Translations under genes and position numbers: made by a program
Shown: positions 10,283 to 18,777 of the stretch, piece after piece
How positions within the stretch are numbered: position 1 is the stretch's first letter
Layout: every line of letters begins with the position of its first letter
Source of the DNA: Microcaldota archaeon
Lineage (GTDB): Archaea > Micrarchaeota > Micrarchaeia > Micrarchaeales > CABMGC01
Length of the DNA: 37,942 bases
Direction: 5' to 3'
Assembly: GCA_021817505.1 (NCBI GenBank)
Contig: JAKAUU010000013.1
Span: 1 to 37,942 of the forward strand
Notes under the pieces: generated by a model
What the model was told of the DNA's origin: nothing
Database searches by the model: none
The model's input: only the letters and a program-made list of their open reading frames with translations

Positions 10283-11131
10283 TCAATCCCTTATTATAGA
10301 CCTTATTATTATCTTTGCATGCTCCCATTCCGAAAGCCTGCGCAAGGAGTATTTCATCCACTCCTCTCCATAAGGCATGTAGATGTTCATGTTTTCTCCT
10401 GACCATGCGAGCTTTGACGCAAGCGAAGGCCTGATTCCTTTCAGCATGCCGAATAGTACCATTTTGTTATTCTCCCTTTCTTTCTCCATTGCAATCTTTA
10501 TAATACTCTCATCATGAGTTGCTATCATGAAGTCCTTTGAATGTGCAAAAAGATAATCCATGCACGTGAGGTAATTTCTGTAGACCTCCACTTTCTCGCC
10601 AAACGCTATCGTTGATGGATATTTGTATGCGCCTTTTACGAGTCTTACTCTCCCATTCCGCTTTGCTATCCTTTTGACATCACCAAAACTTCTTTTCAGT
10701 TTTGCCTGTATGCATATCCCTGTGTTTCTGTACCTCTTGCAGTGCTTAAGATAAGCGTTTATCGTAGCATCAACATACCTGTACTGTTCCATGTCAAGCC
10801 ATACGGTTATTTTGTACCCGGAGGCTTTTTCCAGTATTTCAGAATAGTTCTCCAGGAAGTATCTGTTGCTTACTGCAATTCCAGTCTGCGTAGGTTTTAC
10901 CGCTATGCTCCCTTTTATCTTTCGTTTGTGCATACTCTCTAACAGCTTCAGTATCTCCTCCTTGTTCTGTTCCACTGCCCTCCTGCTCCTCAAGTCCTCC
11001 CCAAGGTAATTCATAATCACATTTTCCTTATTGGAATTATACGATTCCGCTTCTCGCAGCGCATGCTCCAGGTTCTCCCCGGCAATCCACTTCCTCGCAA
11101 TAAGCATCCCGAGGCTGTCTATAATCGTCAT
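10283..11131 (-). CDS. Proline dehydrogenase family protein
   Basis: PRODH-like barrel: IKGSIAVKPTQTGI, VWLDMEQYRYVDATI, GICIQAKLKRS, GRVRLVKGAYKYPSTIAF, MIATHDESII, FGMLKGIRPSLA. Confidence 0.85.
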   Translation of the reverse strand: MTIIDSLGMLIARKWIAGENLEHALREAESYNSNKENVIMNYLGEDLRSRRAVEQNKEEILKLLESMHKRKIKGSIAVKPTQTGIAVSNRYFLENYSEILEKASGYKITVWLDMEQYRYVDATINAYLKHCKRYRNTGICIQAKLKRSFGDVKRIAKRNGRVRLVKGAYKYPSTIAFGEKVEVYRNYLTCMDYLFAHSKDFMIATHDESIIKIAMEKERENNKMVLFGMLKGIRPSLASKLAWSGENMNIYMPYGEEWMKYSLRRLSEWEHAKIIIRSIIRD

Positions 11132-11198
11132 TTTGTCAGCATAGCTACATTACAACAAATTTATATAATACTCCTTGTGAATATTATGTGTCTGTTCA

Positions 11199-11338
11199 GG
11201 GGTTGTTGCGTAACTTGGCAGCGCGGCAGGCTCCAGATGTTTATAATCCAATGAGCCTTTAGGCAATGATGAGGATCTGGAAGTACCGAATAAATATGAA
11301 GTAACCTGCAAGTTCGGGTTCAAATCCCGACAACCCCA
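11199..11338 (+). tRNA. tRNA-Trp (CCA) with ~67-nt anticodon-loop intron (about 11237-11303)
   Basis: Acceptor ggggttg/caacccc; anticodon stem gcagg(11226-11230)/cctgc(11305-11309), loop cTCCAga with CCA at 11233-11235; T-arm cgggTTCAAATcccg; 73 nt without the intron. Confidence 0.9.
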
Positions 11339-11400
11339 AGCCTTTTTCCGCTTTTGTTTCAGGTTTTTTAAAATAAAAGGATGCTTATTAAACTCTTACG

Positions 11401-11631
11401 ATGTTAATGGATAATATGGACTTCCTTTACGTTCTTGGCACGGCAGGCTCGGTTCCTCCGAGCAACTCCAGTAACATCCCCATAGCCCCGACAATAACTC
11501 TTCCTGCGGGGATAAGCCCTACTGCGTCAACATCAGCGCAATCACTGGTGCCGATACTGCTAATAGTGCTGCTAGCTGTTCTAATAGTCGGATTCATACT
11601 TTACCGGAGGCACCTTAAGGAAAGATACTGA
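11401..11631 (+). CDS. Small protein with C-terminal TM anchor
   Basis: 76 aa; Ser/Thr/Pro-rich N-terminus, then SLVPILLIVLLAVLIVGFILYRRHLKERY. Confidence 0.55.
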   Translation: MLMDNMDFLYVLGTAGSVPPSNSSNIPIAPTITLPAGISPTASTSAQSLVPILLIVLLAVLIVGFILYRRHLKERY

Positions 11632-11637
11632 CAGGGA

Positions 11638-12954
11638 TCAGGCATTATAAGTGGATCCTTGCTCAGGTGCAACGGCATTATGCTTCTTATCATTCCCTAT
11701 GTATGCTACGAATTCATCAGACTTAACCTTCTCCCCGTGCACCGCATAGACATTCTTCAATCCTTTGAAAGATTTTATGAAGTTTACAAGGTGCGGCCTG
11801 TCTGCATGGGCCGATATATGGAAGGTATTTACCTCAAGCCCTATCTTTATCTTCTTTTCCTCTATCTGTATCTCCTTCTTACCGTCAAAGAGCTCTCTTC
11901 CAGGAGTTCCTACCGCCTGATATCCTACAAGCACGAGCTTGTTGTTTGACTCTTTTGCAAGCGTCTGCAGGTAGTTGATGACCGGGCCTCCGGTAAGCAT
12001 GCCGCTGGTAGTCACTATTATGCACGATTCGCTGCTGTTTATTATGTTCTTGCGCTCCCCTCTGGTCTTTATGACGTTGAAGTTCGTGCTCTTGAACGGA
12101 TCATCGTCATTCATCAGTATCCTTTTCTGCAGCTCATCCCTGCAGTAGATCACATTATGCCTGTGTATGCGCATGGCCTTGCCTATCATCCCGTCTATGT
12201 ATATCGGCACCTTCTGCAGCCTGCCTGACTTCATGTAATCGTCAAGAAGCAGCAGTATCTCCTGCGCCCTTCCCACTGCGAAGCTTGGGACAATTGCCTT
12301 GCCTCCTCTGGTTATCGTATCGTTCAAGCTGTTTACCATGAGGTCCATAGTGGCCTTCTCCGGCTTGAATATATCATCTTTACCGCTGTATGTGCTCTCA
12401 GTAATTAGGGTATCGGCTTTGAGGCCAAGATTTGTCGCAGGCTCAAGCAGCTTGCTAGTAGCGAGGTTGAAGTCCCCTGTATAGAGCAGTCGCGACTTGT
12501 CAGAAGCGACCTCTACCATTGCACTTCCCAGTATGTGGCCTGCTGAGAGCAGCCTGAATCTAAGGTTCTTAACCCTGAATTCGTCCCCATACTCCACCAT
12601 CTTATGCTTCTTCTGCATCGCCGACAGGCCCTGTTTTGTAACCTGTTCAGGATTTGACAAACGCATATAATCGCTTATAAGAACGTTTGTAAGCTCGAAC
12701 GTGGGCTTTGTAGCAAAAGTCGGGCCGTCGTAGCCCATGGAGTACATATGCGGCAGGTAACCGCTGTGGTCCAGATGGGCATGGCTCAATACCACTCCAT
12801 CCACTCCCTTAACCGTCTCTTTATCCAATAATGGAAATTCTATAGTCTTGCCGAGCTTTATGCCTGCGTCAAGTATAACCTTCGTACCGTCTTCTTCTAT
12901 CATTATGCAGCTTCTGCCGACTTCACCGGCAGCGCCAAGGAATGTTACTTTCAA
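11638..12954 (-). CDS. Beta-CASP metallo-beta-lactamase-fold ribonuclease (CPSF-like)
   Basis: MKVTFLGAAGEVGRSC, VVLSHAHLDHSGYLP, LLYTGDF, TLITESTYSG, PSFAVGRAQEIL, TTSGMLTGGP, FHISAHADRPHL. Confidence 0.92.
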   Translation of the reverse strand: MKVTFLGAAGEVGRSCIMIEEDGTKVILDAGIKLGKTIEFPLLDKETVKGVDGVVLSHAHLDHSGYLPHMYSMGYDGPTFATKPTFELTNVLISDYMRLSNPEQVTKQGLSAMQKKHKMVEYGDEFRVKNLRFRLLSAGHILGSAMVEVASDKSRLLYTGDFNLATSKLLEPATNLGLKADTLITESTYSGKDDIFKPEKATMDLMVNSLNDTITRGGKAIVPSFAVGRAQEILLLLDDYMKSGRLQKVPIYIDGMIGKAMRIHRHNVIYCRDELQKRILMNDDDPFKSTNFNVIKTRGERKNIINSSESCIIVTTSGMLTGGPVINYLQTLAKESNNKLVLVGYQAVGTPGRELFDGKKEIQIEEKKIKIGLEVNTFHISAHADRPHLVNFIKSFKGLKNVYAVHGEKVKSDEFVAYIGNDKKHNAVAPEQGSTYNA

Positions 12955-13532
12955 TTCATCACCGAACTATCTTCTTCTTTTTTGCTTTCTTCTTTGTTTA
13001 TTATGGCGATGTCGGCTATGCTTATCTCCTGCGGCTTCTGCTGGTGCTTTTCGTCACCACCGTGGTGCTGAGGTCTTCTCCTCCTCTCACCGCCGCTTAT
13101 CCTTCTCATCTCGTTGTAATAATCATCAAGCTTCTTGTTGGATTCCTTAAGCTGTTCGACCATCGTCTCTATCTCTTTATTCATTTCTTCTATTCTCTTG
13201 TCTATGAACTCTACCTTCTTCCTGAGCCTGTAGCTCTTGGTAGCCTCGTTCAATTCTTTCTCTATCGCGTTTCTCTTCCTTACAAGATCCCTTTCAGCAT
13301 CAAGAGTGAATGCTTCCGTGGATATCCTGAAATCTATCTCGTTCTTCCTTCTTCTGAGGAACCTTATGTCCTTAGTCTTCTCCTTGCTCAACTGCGCCAG
13401 TTTAGAGAGTGCGGCCTTCTCATCAAGCTTGTAGAGCATCCTGCGTTTGGTCGCCCTTATGGAGTTGGCTATGCCTGCCCCCTTGGTTCTCTCTGCCTCT
13501 ATCTCTTTCCTGAGCTCGTCCGTACGGCTCAT
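12951..13532 (-). CDS. Archaeal coiled-coil protein, function unknown
   Basis: Long charged heptad-like helix; ATGA overlap with the downstream beta-CASP gene. Confidence 0.7.
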   Translation of the reverse strand: MSRTDELRKEIEAERTKGAGIANSIRATKRRMLYKLDEKAALSKLAQLSKEKTKDIRFLRRRKNEIDFRISTEAFTLDAERDLVRKRNAIEKELNEATKSYRLRKKVEFIDKRIEEMNKEIETMVEQLKESNKKLDDYYNEMRRISGGERRRRPQHHGGDEKHQQKPQEISIADIAIINKEESKKEEDSSVMN

Positions 13533-13600
13533 CTTCTCCTCCTTATGCTCTAAAGGAACTGCATCCGCAGCCTTCTTGTCGTTTCCGTTCTCAATTCCGC

Positions 13601-14776
13601 TCAGTCTATCGCCTGTTTTGACAAAAGTAGCTTGTAAACATCTATCAGTTTGTCCGTCATTTTCTCCGAAGAGAAACCGCGCCCAGTCTCGAGTGCGTTT
13701 TTAATATAAGGTTTAGTATCATTTAAAACCTTATCTATTTTCTTGGAGCACTGCCTGTAATCGCCCGCACGGAACTTTTCCCCGTTGAAACCGTTCTTTA
13801 TCAGCTCCTTTGTCGAGAGATAATCCGCTCCTATGACGGGTTTTCCGCATGCCATCGCCTCTATCGAGACGATTCCCTGGGTCTCAAAAGTGGAGGGCAT
13901 GCACACAAGGTCCGAAGAGGCATATACCTCAGGGAGCGTCTTCTGGTCGACAAATCCCGTGAAGTGCGTCCTGTTCGCTATTCCCAGCTTATGGGCGAGC
14001 TCTTTGTAATATGATTCCGCAGGGCCTTTGCCCGTGATCAATACCTTCACATGCTCATCCTTTTGCATGAGCAGCTTAGAGGCCTTCAGCATAGTTTCTA
14101 TCCTCTTCTCCGCAGAGAGCCTCCCGACATACAGTATTACCTTGTCCCTCTCCTTTATCCCGTATCTCTTCCTTATCCTTTCGCCGCTTATCTTATTGTT
14201 GAATTTGGATGTGTCTATGCTGTTGGGCACGACATACGTGCTCTTTATGCCGTTCTTGTAGAGCATGTTCTTAACCGTCTCCGAAGGGGCAATGACCGAA
14301 TCGCACCTCTTGTAAAAGAAGCGCAGATATTTCTTCATATAGCTGCTTGCTATCCTCTTCACGCTCTTGTTCTTCGGGTAATAGTGCTCGACTATGTGCC
14401 TGTTGTTGACAAAGGTGTGGAACGACCCTACTACAGGATACTGCGAGATCCTCCCTGCCATAAGCCCAGAAAAGCCCATTGCAAACGGGGTCTGCGCATG
14501 TATTACGTCTATACCAAGGGATCTGAGCTTGATAGCTGAGTTGTACGGGAAGATAGCTATGCTGTACTGCGGGTAAGGTTTGAAGCTCAGGCCCGTGTAC
14601 AGGAAGGTCTTCCTGTCAGAGTAGAGCCTCTTGTTCCTGGGGCTTGCGCTCGCAAAAACATAAACCCTATGCCCTCTTTTCTCAAGCTCCTTCCTGAAAT
14701 TTATTATAGAAGTGACGACACCATCCACATTCGGCAGATAGGTATCGCTATAAAAAGCAATACTTAATTTTTCCAT
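13601..14776 (-). CDS. GT4-type glycosyltransferase
   Basis: FYSDTYLPNVDGVVTSI, VHAQTPFAMGFSGLMAG, VPNSIDTSKFN, LYVGRLSAEKRIETML, PSTFETQGIVSIEAMACGKPVIGAD. Confidence 0.93.
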   Translation of the reverse strand: MEKLSIAFYSDTYLPNVDGVVTSIINFRKELEKRGHRVYVFASASPRNKRLYSDRKTFLYTGLSFKPYPQYSIAIFPYNSAIKLRSLGIDVIHAQTPFAMGFSGLMAGRISQYPVVGSFHTFVNNRHIVEHYYPKNKSVKRIASSYMKKYLRFFYKRCDSVIAPSETVKNMLYKNGIKSTYVVPNSIDTSKFNNKISGERIRKRYGIKERDKVILYVGRLSAEKRIETMLKASKLLMQKDEHVKVLITGKGPAESYYKELAHKLGIANRTHFTGFVDQKTLPEVYASSDLVCMPSTFETQGIVSIEAMACGKPVIGADYLSTKELIKNGFNGEKFRAGDYRQCSKKIDKVLNDTKPYIKNALETGRGFSSEKMTDKLIDVYKLLLSKQAID

Positions 14777-14783
14777 GTATACA

Positions 14784-15179
14784 CTAAAGCTTTACAGCCT
14801 CTCCTCCGACCGCCTTTATCTTCTCCTCAGCCTTTTTGGAGAAAGCCCTTGCTGATATCTTGACAGGTACACTTATGCTCCCCCTGCTAAGAACCTTGTA
14901 ATTCCTAAGCATGATCTCATTTCCCTTCTTGAGCTTTTCTATATTCCTTGAAATGTCACCAAGGTTTATCTCAGAATAATTCTTCTTCCTCCAAGGGGCG
15001 AATCCTACCTTCTTTATCGAGTCCTTCTCATAGACTACGGTGTGGGTCCACTTCCCCTTTCTTCCGCCTCTTCCCGTGCCTCCCCGGTCTCCGGATCCTC
15101 TCGCATTCTTTATGTTTCCGACTCCCCAGCTCCTGCTTCCGAGATACTTCCTGCTCTTCTTCTTGACTCTTAATACCAT
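14784..15179 (-). CDS. rpl15: Ribosomal protein uL15
   Basis: KKSRKYLGSRSWGVGNIKNARGSGDRGGTGRGGRKGKWTH and C-terminal SARAFSKKAEEKIKAVGGEAVKL. Confidence 0.93.
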   Translation of the reverse strand: MVLRVKKKSRKYLGSRSWGVGNIKNARGSGDRGGTGRGGRKGKWTHTVVYEKDSIKKVGFAPWRKKNYSEINLGDISRNIEKLKKGNEIMLRNYKVLSRGSISVPVKISARAFSKKAEEKIKAVGGEAVKL

Positions 15180-15186
15180 AAAAACA

Positions 15187-15612
15187 CTACGCCATTCTCT
15201 TTATCAGAGAGTTTATCTCCTTGCCTCTATATCCGAGGTCCCCTCCTGCCTTGAAGCTCTGTTTTATGCCCCTGTAGCCCTTTCTAGGGGGGTGCATGCG
15301 TATCGGCATCTTTATCACTTCCTTAGGGCTCTTCTTGCCTGTGGATACGCTCTCAATGTCAGACTTTTCCATCTTCAGGTTTCTTTTCTTTGCTATCAGC
15401 TCAATTGTATCGCTGTCTATTTCGCCATATGTGACGAAATCGCTGCACTTGTTTATCATGCCTATGTTTGACTTGTTTCCATACAGGATAATCATGCTGT
15501 TCACCCTGTTGAGGTTCATCCTCTTCATGGTCTCCTTTATCTCCTGCCTTACGCCATATGTTCCTCTCACTCTTACTATGGCAATTAGCTTGTTCTCAAG
15601 ATGTGTCTTCAT
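15187..15612 (-). CDS. rpl30: Ribosomal protein uL30
   Basis: KLIAIVRVRGTYGVRQEIKETMKRMNLNRVNSMIIL, archaeal L30 pattern, next to uL15. Confidence 0.9.
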   Translation of the reverse strand: MKTHLENKLIAIVRVRGTYGVRQEIKETMKRMNLNRVNSMIILYGNKSNIGMINKCSDFVTYGEIDSDTIELIAKKRNLKMEKSDIESVSTGKKSPKEVIKMPIRMHPPRKGYRGIKQSFKAGGDLGYRGKEINSLIKRMA

Positions 15613-15757
15613 AAATAGACCCGTATAAAGTCATAGCTGTGCTTCGAATAAAATTCCGTAAGTTTATGTATAACTCAAGGTTTTTATACCTTTACTAATC
15701 CCATGGCCTATCCCAATAAGGTACGGCCAAATACGGATCATATAAATTAATCGAAGA

Positions 15758-15862
15758 ATGTCAGAAGCAAGAATTATCTATGCTAAAATCCAGAAGGCAA
15801 TTGAAATCCCCTTAAAGAATGTTGAATTTACTAATTTGGATTATTGCCCCTGTCCTGATTAA
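15758..15862 (+). CDS. Candidate orphan RiPP precursor-like peptide (34 aa)
   Basis: Hand translation: MSEARIIYAKIQKAIEIPLKNVEFTNLDYCPCPD*. Absent from the ORF track (below its length cut-off). AT-rich intergenic position, TATA-like tttttatacc at 15681-15690. Aligns with the peptide at 30495-30614. Confidence 0.55.
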   Translation: MSEARIIYAKIQKAIEIPLKNVEFTNLDYCPCPD

Positions 15863-15994
15863 GGATAAGAAGTTACTTACTTTCTGAAATCCTTCACACT
15901 ATATATGTACTGCATGATATATATAATTTTCGGCAAGCCCATAATTCTGTGATTTCCGGATTACCCGTCGCAATAGACCTGTTCTTTGCAGTAT

Positions 15995-16306
15995 CTAGTC
16001 CTTTCTCTCCCTCCTTTGGAGCTCCTTGAATGCGGCACCCCCAACGCCGACCGCACCTATCACGGCCGCACTCCCCACATAAACGGCTATCTTCCCAAAA
16101 CTCGCATTGTGCATGTCAAATACCTCATTTCCTATTCCCGCTACGGCCATGCCTACAAATGCGCCAGATACTGCAAGTTTTAAAGTCTCGGGCATCAGGT
16201 GCTTGTTTGCGCCATAGTAATCTACTACCTTACGCATGCTCTGCTTCAGGACCTGTTTTGTACTTTCGGATCTTCCAGTGCGTCGTATACTGCCCATCTC
16301 TATCAC
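15995..16306 (-). CDS. Small two-TM-helix membrane protein, unknown
   Basis: Two hydrophobic segments and basic C-terminus FKELQRRERKD. Confidence 0.5.
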   Translation of the reverse strand: MIEMGSIRRTGRSESTKQVLKQSMRKVVDYYGANKHLMPETLKLAVSGAFVGMAVAGIGNEVFDMHNASFGKIAVYVGSAAVIGAVGVGGAAFKELQRRERKD

Positions 16307-16372
16307 AGTCTGATGGGAGATCCGAGATTATTAAAGGACAGTTTGCAATTCGGCAATGGTCTAATGCAACAA

Positions 16373-16621
16373 TCAGTTTCTCTTCGACCGCTTGAGCTCC
16401 CTGAGGAGAACCGCCGCAGAAGCTGCTCCTGCTATTAACATTCCAGTTCCAGTTCCCTCAAGTAGTTTTTCAGAAAGAGCTGGATGCATGGCAGAACCTA
16501 ACGCATTGATGGCTCCGCCTGCCCCTCCTATAAAAGCGCCGTAAAACGTAAAGACAGCCCCATCGAGAAGCATCTTTTTCTTCGAACCTTCGGATACTTG
16601 CGTATCCCTGATAACCTGCAT
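16373..16621 (-). CDS. Small two-TM-helix membrane protein, possible paralogue of the neighbour
   Basis: Two Gly/Ala-rich hydrophobic segments and basic C-terminus LRELKRSKRN. Confidence 0.5.
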   Translation of the reverse strand: MQVIRDTQVSEGSKKKMLLDGAVFTFYGAFIGGAGGAINALGSAMHPALSEKLLEGTGTGMLIAGAASAAVLLRELKRSKRN

Positions 16622-16722
16622 CTGATCGCCTAACGAATCTCCGCAGTCTGATTTTTAAACATTGGTTGCCTGGCGGGAAATTCCAGTAAACAATTAAATA
16701 TTAGGAAAAACCTCCTAAATGC

Positions 16723-17409
16723 ATGGCAGTACGTCTTAATCATATAGAAGAGGCTGTGCAGGAAGTCAAGAAGAATAATGACAGATATCCTAATCTCAAG
16801 CCTGGTGCCAACCAGTTGCCTAATTGGCAGCTAAGGGGCCTCTGGGCCGGGCACTTCAGCGAAAACGAGGGATTGAGGAATGAGTGCAGGCATCTGCTCA
16901 GGGATCTTTTTATGAAAGGCATAGACTACAGGATGCCCCAGTGGAGGGTCTTAATGTGGCGCACCGAGTCGGAACTGCCTAAAAAAGACTATATACTTGC
17001 GCCAGTTCCTGTTACCGGCATAATTCACGGCTGCAATGCATATTCCTCGTTCTCAATAAGCGGAAGGGAACCTTCAGAGATTGTCTTTACCGGATACTCC
17101 CCATACCAAAGGACCATGTTGGAGGACGGGAGCAGGATCAAAAAAGAGGTATACGTAAATGCCGAGGATCTCAAGATTCTGCAAAGGGGTGCCAAGGAGA
17201 AGAAAGGCATTGTGTTTGTAGACGATATCGTGGATAGCGGCGGGACCTTAAGGGAGCTTACCTCCTTTGCAAGGAAAATAGGGTTCAAAGACATTATGTT
17301 CTTCGATTCTATGGGAAAGGAATACTATTCGGAAAAAATCCGAATATCCGAATCCCGTTCAATTATGTCTGCATCTATAGGGCGTTCAAAACCTGCAATC
17401 AGTTTCTGA
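16723..17409 (+). CDS. Phosphoribosyltransferase-like protein
   Basis: PRPP-binding-loop-like signature GIVFVDDIVDSGGTLREL. Confidence 0.72.
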   Translation: MAVRLNHIEEAVQEVKKNNDRYPNLKPGANQLPNWQLRGLWAGHFSENEGLRNECRHLLRDLFMKGIDYRMPQWRVLMWRTESELPKKDYILAPVPVTGIIHGCNAYSSFSISGREPSEIVFTGYSPYQRTMLEDGSRIKKEVYVNAEDLKILQRGAKEKKGIVFVDDIVDSGGTLRELTSFARKIGFKDIMFFDSMGKEYYSEKIRISESRSIMSASIGRSKPAISF

Positions 17410-17420
17410 AAACAAGAGGT

Positions 17421-17495
17421 TGCTCCGGCCGGGATTTGAACCCGGGTTACAGGCGTGAGAGGCCTGCGTCCTTGACCGGACTAGACGATCGGAGC
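17421..17495 (-). tRNA. tRNA-Glu (CTC)
   Basis: Reverse complement gctccgatcgtctagtccggtcaaggacgcaggcctCTCacgcctgtaacccgggttcaaatcccggccggagca; anticodon stem caggc/gcctg, T-arm cgggTTCAAATcccg. Confidence 0.92.
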
Positions 17496-17550
17496 ACAGC
17501 ACTTACCATTAATTGACAAATATTATATTCCTTTCAGGTAATTTAATAGC

Positions 17551-18777
17551 ATGCCCTCATTCTGCGAGAAATATGTGCCTCTTACGCTAAATACGATAAT
17601 AGGCAACAGGAACCAGATCAACAGGCTGATAAACTACGGTGCAGATATACAGTCGGGAAAGAGGGTCAGGCCGATACTCATATACGGGCCAACGGGAACC
17701 GGGAAGACCGCTGCAGTGCATGCGTTTGCATACTCAAACGGCTTTGAGATAATAGAATTTGATGCCAGCGACTATCGTGATGCCGAAACCCTGCAAAAGA
17801 GGCTCCTTCCCGCAATGACCTCAAGGAATCTCTTCGGAAGCAAGATAATAGTGATATTCGATGAGATTGACGAGATCTCAGCAAAGCTGGACAAAGGGGT
17901 CGAGGGCATACTCTCAAAGCTCTTCCGCGAGTCGAAGAGCCCTATCCTATTGACGGCAAACGATTATTGGGACAGGAGACTTGTCTTCCTGAGGGAGCAT
18001 GTAGAGAGGATAGAATTCAAGAAACCAGGCGCAAACGAGGTTGCAGCCCTGCTTCAAGAGATAATAAAGAAGGAAGGGATATCCATGGATAGCGCCACGG
18101 TGGACATAATCGCAAGCAGGGCAAACGGGGACGTGCGCGCTGCCATGAATGACCTAGAAGCGATGGTAGACGCCAGCCCTGCGCTCCTGGAGAACCTTGG
18201 GATGCGCGACAGGAAGGTCGAGACCTTTGCAGTTCTCGACAAGATCTTCACATCGAGGAAGCTTGCATCAAGGAATGCTGCGCTGGCTTCAGGGGTGGAC
18301 AAGGACATGCTGCTTAAATGGATAGACCAGAACATACCTGTGCGATATCTGTCAAAGAAAGACGTTGCAAATGCATATTCGATTCTTGCGCTTGCAAGCA
18401 GGTTCAACAACAATGCCTCAAGGACTAACTACTACGGCTATCTAAGGTATGCGAACGACCTCATGTCAGGCGGAGTCAGCCTGCAGAATACCGGATACAT
18501 AAGCACGATTAACCCTTACCTGTTCCCAAGCGTGATAAGATACCTTAGCACAACCAAGACCGAGAGGCAGTACATAAAGGCGATAGCCACGAAACTCTCC
18601 CCAATATTCCATGTTAACAGGAACGAGATAGTGAACGGTTACATGCCGCTGCTCAAATTGATGATGAAAAACGGGGAGGAGAAGCTTGGCCCAGAAGAGA
18701 CGACAATTTTCATGGAGAGGAACTTCAATCTGGAAAAGGAGGAAGCCGATTTCATAAAGGAGAGAGAATCCAACTAG
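17551..18777 (+). CDS. rfcL: Replication factor C large subunit
   Basis: CEKYVPLTLNTIIGN, YGPTGTGKTAAV, EFDASDYRDAETL, VIFDEIDEI, ANGDVRAAMNDLE. Confidence 0.92.
   Translation: MPSFCEKYVPLTLNTIIGNRNQINRLINYGADIQSGKRVRPILIYGPTGTGKTAAVHAFAYSNGFEIIEFDASDYRDAETLQKRLLPAMTSRNLFGSKIIVIFDEIDEISAKLDKGVEGILSKLFRESKSPILLTANDYWDRRLVFLREHVERIEFKKPGANEVAALLQEIIKKEGISMDSATVDIIASRANGDVRAAMNDLEAMVDASPALLENLGMRDRKVETFAVLDKIFTSRKLASRNAALASGVDKDMLLKWIDQNIPVRYLSKKDVANAYSILALASRFNNNASRTNYYGYLRYANDLMSGGVSLQNTGYISTINPYLFPSVIRYLSTTKTERQYIKAIATKLSPIFHVNRNEIVNGYMPLLKLMMKNGEEKLGPEETTIFMERNFNLEKEEADFIKERESN

Noticed and set aside
8213-11131. ProRS, HAD and proline dehydrogenase as a dedicated proline module
   Set aside because: Adjacent and co-oriented, but gene order alone is weak evidence of functional linkage.
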